Positions 33,274-42,422 of a stretch of 64,000 nt of DNA are shown here, one piece after another; the stretch's first letter is position 1; each line of letters begins with the position of its first letter. Source of the stretch: Mucilaginibacter sp. SMC90 (GTDB taxonomy: Bacteria > Bacteroidota > Bacteroidia > Sphingobacteriales > Sphingobacteriaceae); NCBI RefSeq assembly GCF_022811725.1, contig NZ_CP094527.1:7626001-7690000 (forward strand). The letters run 5' to 3'. The notes below the pieces were generated by a model. It saw only the letters and a program-made list of their open reading frames with translations. It did not search any database and was not told the origin of the DNA. A program made the position numbers and the translations under genes.

Positions 33274-33631
33274 GTCTTACCAATAAAATGATTTTCGGCA
33301 AAAAGATGACTATTCCGGTTGCCAGTGCAAACACGGCCGCCACAACAACTGCTCCGGCAGCTACATCTTTTACATGGCCTGCTTTTTCGTTATATGTGGG
33401 CGAAACAAGGTCGGTTAGTGTTTCGAGCGATGTGTTAAGTAATTCGGTTATGAGCACTATGGCGATGCTTACCATAAGCCAAAGCCACTCGGCAGTTGAA
33501 AGCTGGAAAAGGAAGCCCAGTACCACGGTAATAGTACCGGCCACCAAATGAAACCTGAAATTAGGTTGGGTTTTGGCCGCATACCCTAAACCCTTAAACG
33601 CGAAACCAAAACTGCGTACCAACCTTTTCAT
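33263..33631 (-). CDS. dgkA: Diacylglycerol kinase (prokaryotic, membrane type)
   Basis: This integral membrane kinase of about 122 residues phosphorylates diacylglycerol or undecaprenol. It has three hydrophobic helices. Motif 'ITELLNTSLETLTDLVSPTYNEKAGHVKDVAAGAVV' contains the conserved Glu/Asn and the 'KAGxxKDxAAGAV' signature. The start is placed at the ATG at 33631 (MKRLVRSFGFAFKGL), because the longer frame adds MPLNFVFLN, which is not family-like and overlaps a -7 promoter box at 33642-33635. It is followed by and overlaps recO. Confidence 0.88.
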   Translation of the reverse strand: MKRLVRSFGFAFKGLGYAAKTQPNFRFHLVAGTITVVLGFLFQLSTAEWLWLMVSIAIVLITELLNTSLETLTDLVSPTYNEKAGHVKDVAAGAVVVAAVFALATGIVIFLPKIILLVRHAA

Positions 33632-33634
33632 GTT

Positions 33635-33642
33635 CAAAAATA
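33635..33642 (-). promoter_or_regulatory. -7 box three bases before the dgkA start codon
   Basis: TATTTTTG on the minus strand matches TAnnTTTG exactly and ends 3 bases before the ATG at 33631. If used, the dgkA-recO message would be leaderless. No good -33 box is seen. Confidence 0.35.
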
Positions 33643-33776
33643 CAAAGTTTAAGGGCAAATAAGGAGAGGCATTATAATGCGGTATTGTTGTTATCCTTAA
33701 CTAAGCCGTTATTGGCGTTTTCACTACATATGTTCGGAAGATGCAGACCAATTGAAAATATTGATTTAAAAACCCA

Positions 33777-33870
33777 TGTCATTTCGAGAAGGCACGACGA
33801 AGCAATCTCGTAGCTATACAGATCGGACATGCATTGGCTACGAGATTGCCGCGCTTCGCTCGAAATGACA
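33777..33870. repeat. Hairpin repeat (GTCATTTCGAG family)
   Basis: The outer arms are TGTCATTTCGAG (33777-33788) and CTCGAAATGACA (33859-33870). The inner arms are GCAATCTCGTAGC and GCTACGAGATTGC. All are exact complements. Confidence 0.85.
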
Positions 33871-33928
33871 TACTTTTTTAAGAGATAATTTCATCTTCAA
33901 TAAGCAACACCAACAACGGCATAACACA

Positions 33929-34116
33929 AGTGTTCAACTTTTTCAAAAACAGGTGTTCAGCCTTTTGTTTTTCAAAAACCTAAGAAGCTGGTTATCAGCA
34001 ACAATCTGTTCACACCTCCTAAAACACCGAATCATAAAAAATGCAAAACGCTGATTATCAGGCCCACTTATTAAAAAAAACAAGTACAAGTGTTCACACT
34101 TAAAAAGTTGAACACT
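33929..34116. repeat. Degenerate 188-bp inverted repeat with GTGTTCA motifs
   Basis: AGTGTTCAACTTTTT (33929-33943) and its exact complement (34102-34116) bound a region in which the arms continue to match imperfectly. CTGGTTATCAGC faces GCTGATTATCAG, and the heptamer GTGTTCA or its complement recurs. No coding content is credible. The rest of 33659-34252 holds only the neighbouring hairpin repeat and a possible -7 box TATATTTG at 34166-34173 for the next gene. Confidence 0.55.
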
Positions 34117-34252
34117 AAATACTGTATATAAATCTATTAACCACGCCATAACGCGTTGCCCGTTATATATTTGTCACATTATCACAGTCATTAATAGCCA
34201 GATAACGCATTTTTCGTAGTTTTACGGCTCTCTCTTACATATCACGTTAATA

Positions 34253-36592
34253 ATGTTCTGGAAACATATAGCTTCTGCAATTCTTAAAAACAGGCTCATA
34301 ATTTTTATTTGCGTTTTGGCACTGAGCGCTTTTATGGGCTACGAAGCGTCGAAGGTAAAGATCACTTTCAATGGCGGTAAGGTGCTTCCGGTTACCGATT
34401 CGGCATTTATCAGGTACGCCGAGTTCAAGAAAACTTTCGGGCAGGATGCATCATCGATGGTGATCGGCATTAAATCGCCCGGTATTTTTGATAAAGATGT
34501 TTTTAACGACTGGTACCAGATTGGCGAGCAGCTCAAAAAAACAAAAGGTATTAAGGCTGTAATCTCGGCGGCCAATATCTACAACCTGCAAAAGGATACC
34601 CTGCAGCATAAATTTGTTCTTAAACCCCTGGTTACTGCCCCCCTGCAAACAGCTGCTGCTGTTGACAGCGTAAAAAAACAGCTTGCATCTATGCCTTTTT
34701 ATAAAGGATTAGTTATAAGTAATGATGGACAGAGCACCCTCATGGCAATCACTTTTGACGATAAGATCATCAATACGCCCTTCCGTGTACCTATCATCAA
34801 AAAGATAAACCAGCTTGGGCAGGCATTTGAAAAAAAACATAACATCACGGTTCATTACTCGGGTTTACCCCTTATACGCACCGTGGTTGGCGATCTTGTA
34901 GCTCACGAGTTTTCGTTATTCCTGAGCCTTTCGGTAGCTATTACCGGCCTTATTCTGTTACTGTTTTTCCGTTCGGTATTTCCGGTTATTTTCCCGGTAA
35001 TGATTGTGATACTGGGTGTTGTGTTTAGCCTGGGCATATTGCAGCTGATGCATTATGAAATGACCATCCTTACAGGTATCATTCCTCCGCTTATTGTGGT
35101 AATCGGAATCCCTAACTGTGTGTTCATCCTCAATAAATACTTTCACGAATACGGTATCAGCGGCAATAAAATGGCTGCTTTAGAAGTTGCAATTGAGCGC
35201 GCCGGTATAACCACTTTTATAGCCAACGTTACAACAGCTATTGGTTTTGGTGTATTATGTTTCACCAATAGCGAGCTGCTTACACAGTTTGGACTGGTGG
35301 CTTCAATAGGCATTTTGGGTACCTTTGCATTAAGCCTTATTTTGGTGCCTATTATTTTCAGCTTCCTTCCTGCACCAAGGGCAAGCCAAACAGGTATTAA
35401 AGACAGTAAATTGATGGATGCCCTGCTGGCGATGCTGGATAAACTGGTGCATACCAGGCGTAAAAGTATTTACATCGCCACTATAGTTTTGATTATTATT
35501 GCCGGCTTTGGCATGGCAAAAATGAACATTAACGGTTATGTGGTTGATGACTTGCCGCAAAGCAATAATACCCTTCATGATCTTAAATTTTTCGAGTCGA
35601 ATTTTAATGGGGTACTCCCGTTAGAGGTAAGTATCGACACAAAACGCAAAAATGGGGTGATGAATCTGGCTACCATCCGCAAGGTGGAGAAGCTGGAAAA
35701 ACTCATCTCATCATACCCCGAATTTAGCCGCTCGGTATCATTGATCCAGGTTTTGAAATTCAGTACGCAGGCCTTTTATGGCGGCAGTCCGGAGTATTAT
35801 CGCTTACCGGACGGATTGGAACAAAACTTTATTCTTAACTATGCAGGCAACTCGGGCAAAGGTACAAGCGGCCTGCTGAAAACTTATCTTGACAGCACGC
35901 ATCGCGTTACCCGCGTTACCTTTGAAATGGTTGATGCAGGCTCAAAAAAAATGAATACGGTACTGGCCGAGCTGCAGCCGCGCATTGATTCTATTTTTAA
36001 TCCTAAAAAGTTTCATGTGGAGCTAACCGGCTCAAGTGTCATATTTATAAAAGGCACCAACTACCTGTTAAAAAATCTTTATGAAAGCCTGGCCTGGGCA
36101 ATAGCACTCATAGCCGGCGTAATGTGGATCCTTTTTCGCGGTATAAAAATGATTGCCATATCACTTGTACCTAACCTGGTACCGCTTATTATCACGGCCG
36201 GCATCATGGGCTTTTTCGGCATCCCGCTTAAGCCGTCAACCATATTGATATTTAGCATAGCGATGGGTATCTCGTCCGATCAAACCATTTATTTCATTAC
36301 CCGCTATCGCCACGAATTACGCTACAGCAAAAAAAGTATCTCGCAAATAGTTTCAGATACCATCCGCGAAACGGGCGTAAGTATGATCTTTATCGCTACG
36401 GTATTATTTTTCGGGTTCGGGATTTTCGCGGTATCAAAATTTGGAGGTACTGCGGCATTAGGTATCCTGCTATCCATGACCTTGCTTGTTGCCATGATCA
36501 GCAATCTTACCTTACTGCCTGCATTTTTATTATCCCTTGAAGGCGGCGTTGACCGTAAAAAGATAAAAGGTCCTGATATTGATGAAGCATAA
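34253..36592 (+). CDS. RND superfamily (MMPL-type) exporter
   Basis: This 779-residue inner-membrane protein has a duplicated layout: one N-terminal membrane helix, a periplasmic loop (about 45-200), a five-helix sterol-sensing-like bundle (about 215-375), another helix near 405, a second loop, and a second five-helix bundle (about 620-765). Typical MMPL strings are 'EYGISGNKMAALEVAIERAGITTFIANVTTAIGFG' and 'GISSDQTIYFITRYRHEL'. No membrane-fusion partner or outer-membrane channel is adjacent, so it is a lipid- or hydrophobe-exporter type (MMPL/HpnN-like) rather than a tripartite drug pump. The substrate is unknown. Confidence 0.85.
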   Translation: MFWKHIASAILKNRLIIFICVLALSAFMGYEASKVKITFNGGKVLPVTDSAFIRYAEFKKTFGQDASSMVIGIKSPGIFDKDVFNDWYQIGEQLKKTKGIKAVISAANIYNLQKDTLQHKFVLKPLVTAPLQTAAAVDSVKKQLASMPFYKGLVISNDGQSTLMAITFDDKIINTPFRVPIIKKINQLGQAFEKKHNITVHYSGLPLIRTVVGDLVAHEFSLFLSLSVAITGLILLLFFRSVFPVIFPVMIVILGVVFSLGILQLMHYEMTILTGIIPPLIVVIGIPNCVFILNKYFHEYGISGNKMAALEVAIERAGITTFIANVTTAIGFGVLCFTNSELLTQFGLVASIGILGTFALSLILVPIIFSFLPAPRASQTGIKDSKLMDALLAMLDKLVHTRRKSIYIATIVLIIIAGFGMAKMNINGYVVDDLPQSNNTLHDLKFFESNFNGVLPLEVSIDTKRKNGVMNLATIRKVEKLEKLISSYPEFSRSVSLIQVLKFSTQAFYGGSPEYYRLPDGLEQNFILNYAGNSGKGTSGLLKTYLDSTHRVTRVTFEMVDAGSKKMNTVLAELQPRIDSIFNPKKFHVELTGSSVIFIKGTNYLLKNLYESLAWAIALIAGVMWILFRGIKMIAISLVPNLVPLIITAGIMGFFGIPLKPSTILIFSIAMGISSDQTIYFITRYRHELRYSKKSISQIVSDTIRETGVSMIFIATVLFFGFGIFAVSKFGGTAALGILLSMTLLVAMISNLTLLPAFLLSLEGGVDRKKIKGPDIDEA

Positions 36593-36645
36593 AAGCTAAA
36601 AGCAAAGCACCAAAAAACGAAATGTTTAAAACACCTACTCTACCA

Positions 36646-39525
36646 TTACGGAGCCGGTGGGCTCACTTTTAGCTTACCCTGCTTAAAACCAAAGCTACCG
36701 TCCATATCTGTTCCGTTCAATATGATGGAATAGGTTGCTGGCATATCGGCTGTATAAAAACTAATTACAGCTTTACCATCGGTGCCGGTGGTTACGTTAG
36801 GCTGCCAGTATATTGTTGAACGCAAATCGTTTTTAACTTTTGGTGTATTAACAACTGTATATTTCGGGCTATAAAATTGCGAAGGGAAACTCAACGCCAA
36901 AGGCTTATACAGATAGCCTCCCGGCGTTTTACTGATACTGGGACCATGCCCTCCACGGGTAGTTATTTCCATAAAAGTAAAATCGGCAACATTAGTATAT
37001 CTGATCCAATCTGAAGGAATGTAGTGGCCGTAATATTCGTTATTGTATTTTGAACTGGTATTGATCTCAATACCCTTAATATCTTCGGCAGAGTTTGATT
37101 CGAGATATTGGTTGATAATCAAAAAGTCGGGGTCATCTACATAGTTGCTTTTAAATATGGTGCCAAAAGGTATACCATCAATTATAAAGCAAATAGGTTT
37201 ATGATCGACAAAATACCAGTCGAAAAAAATACTGGGTGCCTTTCTATAAGAGCCAAACTGTATGTCACTTAGTGTTTTGCCCTGTACGCTAAAGCGTAGA
37301 GGGTAATTTTTCATGATTGTACCAACCCTAAAGGTTTTTACATTCTCCTTCAAAAACTCCATCCAGCTTTTTTTACCGGCTTTTAAAAGGTCGCCCTCAT
37401 CAAAAACAAAATCAGCATTGCCAGCGCCATTCAGGTTTTTTGAATCTTTAACTATTTTCCTGGCCCTGATCTTTACTTCTTTCAAAGTTCGCATATCGGC
37501 AGGCAGATCATTGGCCAGGTTTTGACGCACCCTGTTAGTCCTGACGCTATTGAACAGTGTAGTATCATTACTTACATACCAGGGCACAATGGTTGCCGGC
37601 GGAGGTGCTGTTAAAACCGGCGGCGGCGCATCGTCAATTACAATGCCCACATTAAAATTTTTGGCGGTTTTGATGAAATAAGCAGGTGTATCGGTTAACG
37701 GCAGATTGCGAAACTCAAAGCTTCCGTTTGCATCTGTAAGTGTATCCGCAGCCCACAACGGCGATTTGGAGAATAACTGCACTTTTGTTCGTTTAACGCC
37801 TTTATTAAAAACATTAAGTACCCTGCCTTTAATTGCCATTTCGGTTTCGGCGGCATATACCGGTCTGTTTTTTTCAGCAGGCCAATCATAACTTACCCAA
37901 CCTTGCGTAAGCAGCAGGTTATCCAGCGCAAGCCGGCTTTTATCATCGTTATTACTTAAATAATAGTTAGGCTGCTCAACATACCCTTTAAGCTCGGATG
38001 TAAGCAGCATACGGGTATCAATGTTTTCATTGTTAAGGCTATCCGGATGTACCTGAGTATCGTCAGTAACAGCAAATGAAAAATTGCCCTGAACCGGTTT
38101 GCCAAATGTGTCGGTTACATTTATATCAACAGCAACGCTATCACGCGAGGCATATACAGCTTTATTAGTCCCGATGTTGATCCGCAGGTTATCGTGATGA
38201 TCAATAAAAGCCAGGCGCTCATTCAAAGTCCTGTTTTTAATATCCACGAGCATAAAATGTGCTATGCCAGATGGAAACAACGCTTTACTGATTTTTCCTT
38301 TAATGTTTGCAGCAGCCCTAAAATTAACAACGCTGCCATAGCAAATAACCCCGCGCGATTTGCCAATCAAAAAATAGCTTTCGGCGTTCTGCCTGATGTT
38401 ATCTGTAGCATGCACCGAAACAGATATTGAATCGGCATCGGCCTTATCGGTTACATTTAAAACGGTGCCCGAATTTTTCACCCTTGGTAAGCTATATTCC
38501 TTAACCTGGCCACCCGGCAGTGTCACTTTAGCTATGTAGCTTTCTCCTGTTTTAGGTATCATATCAAAACTCCCCATCCCCAAATGGCCCGTAGAAAAAT
38601 CCACTACCGGCCTATGATCACCATTAAATACTGTCCCGGAAATGTTGATCCCCTTTCCATCCAAGCCTATTGCCTTAAAGCCTATATGTGCAGGCAGGCC
38701 ACCAACCAGTTCTCCCCCCTCGGGCATAAATTGCACATCAGCATCCTGAGCCCGATTAAAGTTCAGCTGAATATTTACCCGGTTACCGGAGGCGTCATTG
38801 ACAATCACCCTGATATCCCCGGGTTTGCCGGGCAAATTAAATGTTATATCGATCAAACCTTTTTCATCAGTTTGCATGCCTGCCTTATATAGCCTCCGCT
38901 TGCCCTTCATCACTGCAAGCTGCACCTGCTTGTTTGCAACAGCTTTCTTATAACTGTCACTTAACAAAAGTTTAACACGTGCCTGCTCTTTGCCATCAAC
39001 CATGGTGCTTATGCTTGAATAATTAGCCATCCAGTTGCTGCCTGCATCGTCGGCTATGGTAAATTGCTTATAAAAAAAGCAGTCCCTATTAAAGTTTTGC
39101 ATCCACTGTGTGTAGGCTGTGAGGATATAGGTACCAGCCGGCAGCTCCTTAAGGCTGATGTTTCCCCAAGTAAGTCCGTTTTCTACAGGTAGGCGTTGCT
39201 GCTTCACCACTACATTGCTGTCGGTAGCAATGGTCAGGTACATAATCCCGCTTTTGGCAGATGGCGTTAACCTGTGTGCATCAACCATGTAAGCTTTAAA
39301 CCATAAGGTATCCCCCGGCGTATAGGAGTTTTTATCAAACTGCACATAAATGCGTTCGGCCGGGTTTTGTTGAACAGTGCTATCGGCAACTTTTTTTGCC
39401 TGCAGCAATTGTGCAGCAGGCGATATTTGTTGAGCATAACCATGCCTAACCGATACCAGGCAAATAAAACCTGCTGTTAAAAGCAGGAATAAAGACACCC
39501 GTTTAAGCTTCATTATATTTTTCAT
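36646..39525 (-). CDS. Macroglobulin/CPD/plug-like surface protein, paralogue 3 of 3
   Basis: This 959-residue exported protein has a signal peptide ending near Ala31 (RHGYAQQ). The domains that I read, in order, are: an MG2-like strand domain ('YVQFDKNSYTPGDTLWFKAY', about 65-160), further macroglobulin-like sandwiches ('VQFMPEGGELVGGLPAHIGFKA', about 265-350; 'LRINIGTNKAVYASRDSVAV', about 450-550), and a CarboxypepD-like domain ('IKGRVLNVFNKGVKRTKVQLF', about 590-660). Then come a TonB plug-like domain ('ICFIIDGIPFG', 'AEDIKGIEINTSSKY', 'FMEITTRGG', about 690-860) and a C-terminal sandwich ('WQPNVTTGTDGKAVISFYTA'). There is no thioester CGEQ motif and no beta barrel. Last gene of the operon; it overlaps the preceding gene by 4 bases. 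The function is unknown. Confidence 0.75.
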   Translation of the reverse strand: MKNIMKLKRVSLFLLLTAGFICLVSVRHGYAQQISPAAQLLQAKKVADSTVQQNPAERIYVQFDKNSYTPGDTLWFKAYMVDAHRLTPSAKSGIMYLTIATDSNVVVKQQRLPVENGLTWGNISLKELPAGTYILTAYTQWMQNFNRDCFFYKQFTIADDAGSNWMANYSSISTMVDGKEQARVKLLLSDSYKKAVANKQVQLAVMKGKRRLYKAGMQTDEKGLIDITFNLPGKPGDIRVIVNDASGNRVNIQLNFNRAQDADVQFMPEGGELVGGLPAHIGFKAIGLDGKGINISGTVFNGDHRPVVDFSTGHLGMGSFDMIPKTGESYIAKVTLPGGQVKEYSLPRVKNSGTVLNVTDKADADSISVSVHATDNIRQNAESYFLIGKSRGVICYGSVVNFRAAANIKGKISKALFPSGIAHFMLVDIKNRTLNERLAFIDHHDNLRINIGTNKAVYASRDSVAVDINVTDTFGKPVQGNFSFAVTDDTQVHPDSLNNENIDTRMLLTSELKGYVEQPNYYLSNNDDKSRLALDNLLLTQGWVSYDWPAEKNRPVYAAETEMAIKGRVLNVFNKGVKRTKVQLFSKSPLWAADTLTDANGSFEFRNLPLTDTPAYFIKTAKNFNVGIVIDDAPPPVLTAPPPATIVPWYVSNDTTLFNSVRTNRVRQNLANDLPADMRTLKEVKIRARKIVKDSKNLNGAGNADFVFDEGDLLKAGKKSWMEFLKENVKTFRVGTIMKNYPLRFSVQGKTLSDIQFGSYRKAPSIFFDWYFVDHKPICFIIDGIPFGTIFKSNYVDDPDFLIINQYLESNSAEDIKGIEINTSSKYNNEYYGHYIPSDWIRYTNVADFTFMEITTRGGHGPSISKTPGGYLYKPLALSFPSQFYSPKYTVVNTPKVKNDLRSTIYWQPNVTTGTDGKAVISFYTADMPATYSIILNGTDMDGSFGFKQGKLKVSPPAP

Positions 39526-42422
39526 GGGTTGGTATTGCCTGTAACCTTTATTTTACCATAAATATAGCCAAGACTGCCATCCATATTGGTACCTTCTAAA
39601 ATATAAGTATAAGTTGATGGTTTACCAGCCGAGTAAAAGGATATTGTTGCTTTGCCATCGCTTCCGGTACTTACATTCGGCTCCCAATGTATGGTAGACC
39701 GCAGGTCGGGGACCGTTTTATTTTTATTGGATACCGGATACCGGGGCTTATAAAACTTTGAAGGCAAGCTAAGTGCCAATGGTTTATACAAATATGCCCC
39801 AGGCGAGCGCGGAATCCCCGGACCGCCGCCGGACCGGGTAGTAATTTCAACAAACATCATATCTGATGGAATTAAATTTCGCCGCCATTCCGGATAGATA
39901 TACCTGTTAAAATACGCAATGCTGTATTTAGTTGAGTTATTAACTTCAATGCCTTTAACGTCTTCCGCATTGTATGATTCCAGATAGGCTCTAACATCGT
40001 TTCCATCCGGCCCATTTGGTGATGTCGCTTTAAAAACATTACCAAACGGAACTCCGTCAACTATTAACTTCATCGGTTTATTATCTATCATATACCACGG
40101 AATATTTGTTTTTGGGGTTTCTAAGGTAAATTGGGCATTAATGGATGCTTCTTCACTTGATTTATCCTGCAGTGCAAAGCGCAAGTTGAGGGGCTTATAT
40201 AAAATTACCAATTTCAAGGTAGGGATACGCTCCTGTAAAAACTGCAATAAACTTTTTTTACCGGCCTTCAACATATCATTCTCGTCAAATGCCTGGTCGG
40301 CGTTGCCTTCGCCGTTAAGATTTTGCGACCCTTTAACAATCTTTTTAGCGGTGATCTTAACCTCTTTCAAAGCCCTTGTATTAACAGGCAGATCATCAGC
40401 CATATTTTGGCGCAAGCGGTTATTTTTTACGTTATTAAGCATAGCGGTATTACTGCCCACATACCAGGGCGTTTCGGCCGGTGCGGCGGATGCCAATAAT
40501 GCGGGTAGCGGGGCATCGTTCATTGCAATGGTTACGTTAAAGCTTTTGGCAGTTTTGATAAAATAGGCAGGAGTATCTGCCATTGGCAGATTGCTGAAAG
40601 TAAAATTACCATCTTTATTGGTGAGCGTATCGGCTACTACCATGGGCGATTTGGAAAATAGCTGAACTTTAGTTTGTTTAACCGGCTTATTGAATACGTT
40701 AAACACCCGGCCATTAATAGCTGCATCTTTTTCGGCAGCATAAACCGGCCTGCCATTTACCCCGGGCAAGCTGTAACTTACCCACCCCTGGGTAAGCAGC
40801 AGGTTATCAAGGGCCTCCCGGGCTTGTGCATTATTGACAGTCAAATAATAATCAGGCTGTTCTACAAAACCTTTCAACTCCGATGTTAGTAGTATCCGGG
40901 TAATGATATTCTCGTTGTTCAGGCTATCCGGATGCACCAGCGCATCATCGGTAACTGCCAGCGAAAAATTGCCGGTTACCGGGTTACCCAATGCATCTTT
41001 TACATTGATGTGCAACGCTACACTATCACGCGGGTTATAGGCTGCTTTATCTGCATAAATGTTTAAATGCAGGTTATCATGCCTGTTAATGTAAATCAAC
41101 CGTTCGTTTAAGGGCTTGCTGTTCATATCAAGCAACACAAAATGGGTAATACCTGAGGGGAAAAGCTGCTTGCTGATTTTTTGACTAATGGATGTATTGT
41201 TTTTAAAATCAACCATTGCGCCATAACAAATAATTTCGCGCGCTTTACCTACCAGGAAATAGCGCTCGCCTGAACGGGCTATTTTATCTGTTGCGGCCAG
41301 CAAAACTTTTACAGAATCTTCATTGCCTGTATTCACCACATTCAGAACAATGCCTTCATTCTTAACATCGGGCATGGGATACTCACGCGTGGCACCGCCA
41401 GGCAGGGTCACTTTAGCAGTGTAAATTTCATCCGCACCCGCAACCGGCAGGTTAAAATTGCCCATGCCCAGGTGCTGGGTTGTAAAATTAACCACAACCT
41501 GTTTTTCATGGTTGAGTACCGAACCTGAAACATTAATGCCCTTGCCATCCAAACCGATGGCCTTAAACCCAACATGTGCAGGTAAACCTGCTATGATCTC
41601 GCCGCCCTCGGGCATAAATTGCACATCGGCATCCTGCTGACGGCTAAAATTAAGCGGAATGTTCACCCGGTTGCCGCCTGCATCATTGGCTATGATCCGG
41701 ATATTTCCTGCTTTATCGGGCAAATTAAAAGTGATATCTATCATACCGTTTTCATCGGTTTGTACTGCCTGCCGGTATAACCGCCTTTTACCTTTCATTA
41801 CCGATAACTGCACAGGCTTACCTGCTACTGCCGTTTTGTAAATATCACTCAACATTAATTTAACGCGGGCTTGTTCTTTACCTCCTGATATGGTACTTGA
41901 GCAGGTATAATTGGCCAGCCAGCTGCTGCCGGCATCATCGGCAATGGTAAATTGCTTTTTAAAAAAGCAATCCTGATCAAAATTTTGCAGCCATTGGGTA
42001 TAGGCCACAAGTGTATAACTACCAGCAGGAAGCTCCTTCAGGCTGATATTACCCCAGCTCACTCCTTTTTCAACCGGCAACCGCTGTCGTTTTACCACTA
42101 CATTGCTATCGGTAACAATGCTTACATACATCAATCCGCTTTTGGCCGACAGGTTGAGTGTAGGTGCGTTAAACAGATAGGCTTTAAACCAAAGGGTATC
42201 ACCTGGAGTGTAGCTGTTTTTATCCAACTGCAGATAAATTTTTTCGGCAGGGTTGAACTTAGCTGCACTGTCTGCAGCCATCTTTCTTTTAAACAACCAG
42301 GCTGCCGGAGTTAAATCCTGAGCATATGTGTTCTGAACGAACAGCATGAATAAGATCACGGCTATTAAATGTAAGCCATGACCTTTCGGTAAATGAGGAA
42401 GGTTAAAATCCCTGATCTTCAT
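39522..42422 (-). CDS. Macroglobulin/CPD/plug-like surface protein, paralogue 2 of 3
   Basis: This 966-residue protein is the middle member of the triplet, with a signal peptide ending 'FVQNTYAQ' (about residue 35). It has the same domain order as its neighbours: 'YLQLDKNSYTPGDTLWFKAYL', 'VQFMPEGGEIIAGLPAHVGFKA', 'INGRVFNVFNKPVKQTKVQLF', 'MKLIVDGVPFG', 'AEDVKGIEVNNSTKY', 'FVEITTRSGGGPG', and 'WEPNVSTGSDGKATISFYSA'. By eye, more than half of the aligned residues are shared with each paralogue. Its ATG overlaps the stop of paralogue 1 by one base and its stop overlaps paralogue 3 by four. Such coupling suggests the three proteins are made in similar amounts and may form a complex. Confidence 0.75.
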   Translation of the reverse strand: MKIRDFNLPHLPKGHGLHLIAVILFMLFVQNTYAQDLTPAAWLFKRKMAADSAAKFNPAEKIYLQLDKNSYTPGDTLWFKAYLFNAPTLNLSAKSGLMYVSIVTDSNVVVKRQRLPVEKGVSWGNISLKELPAGSYTLVAYTQWLQNFDQDCFFKKQFTIADDAGSSWLANYTCSSTISGGKEQARVKLMLSDIYKTAVAGKPVQLSVMKGKRRLYRQAVQTDENGMIDITFNLPDKAGNIRIIANDAGGNRVNIPLNFSRQQDADVQFMPEGGEIIAGLPAHVGFKAIGLDGKGINVSGSVLNHEKQVVVNFTTQHLGMGNFNLPVAGADEIYTAKVTLPGGATREYPMPDVKNEGIVLNVVNTGNEDSVKVLLAATDKIARSGERYFLVGKAREIICYGAMVDFKNNTSISQKISKQLFPSGITHFVLLDMNSKPLNERLIYINRHDNLHLNIYADKAAYNPRDSVALHINVKDALGNPVTGNFSLAVTDDALVHPDSLNNENIITRILLTSELKGFVEQPDYYLTVNNAQAREALDNLLLTQGWVSYSLPGVNGRPVYAAEKDAAINGRVFNVFNKPVKQTKVQLFSKSPMVVADTLTNKDGNFTFSNLPMADTPAYFIKTAKSFNVTIAMNDAPLPALLASAAPAETPWYVGSNTAMLNNVKNNRLRQNMADDLPVNTRALKEVKITAKKIVKGSQNLNGEGNADQAFDENDMLKAGKKSLLQFLQERIPTLKLVILYKPLNLRFALQDKSSEEASINAQFTLETPKTNIPWYMIDNKPMKLIVDGVPFGNVFKATSPNGPDGNDVRAYLESYNAEDVKGIEVNNSTKYSIAYFNRYIYPEWRRNLIPSDMMFVEITTRSGGGPGIPRSPGAYLYKPLALSLPSKFYKPRYPVSNKNKTVPDLRSTIHWEPNVSTGSDGKATISFYSAGKPSTYTYILEGTNMDGSLGYIYGKIKVTGNTNP

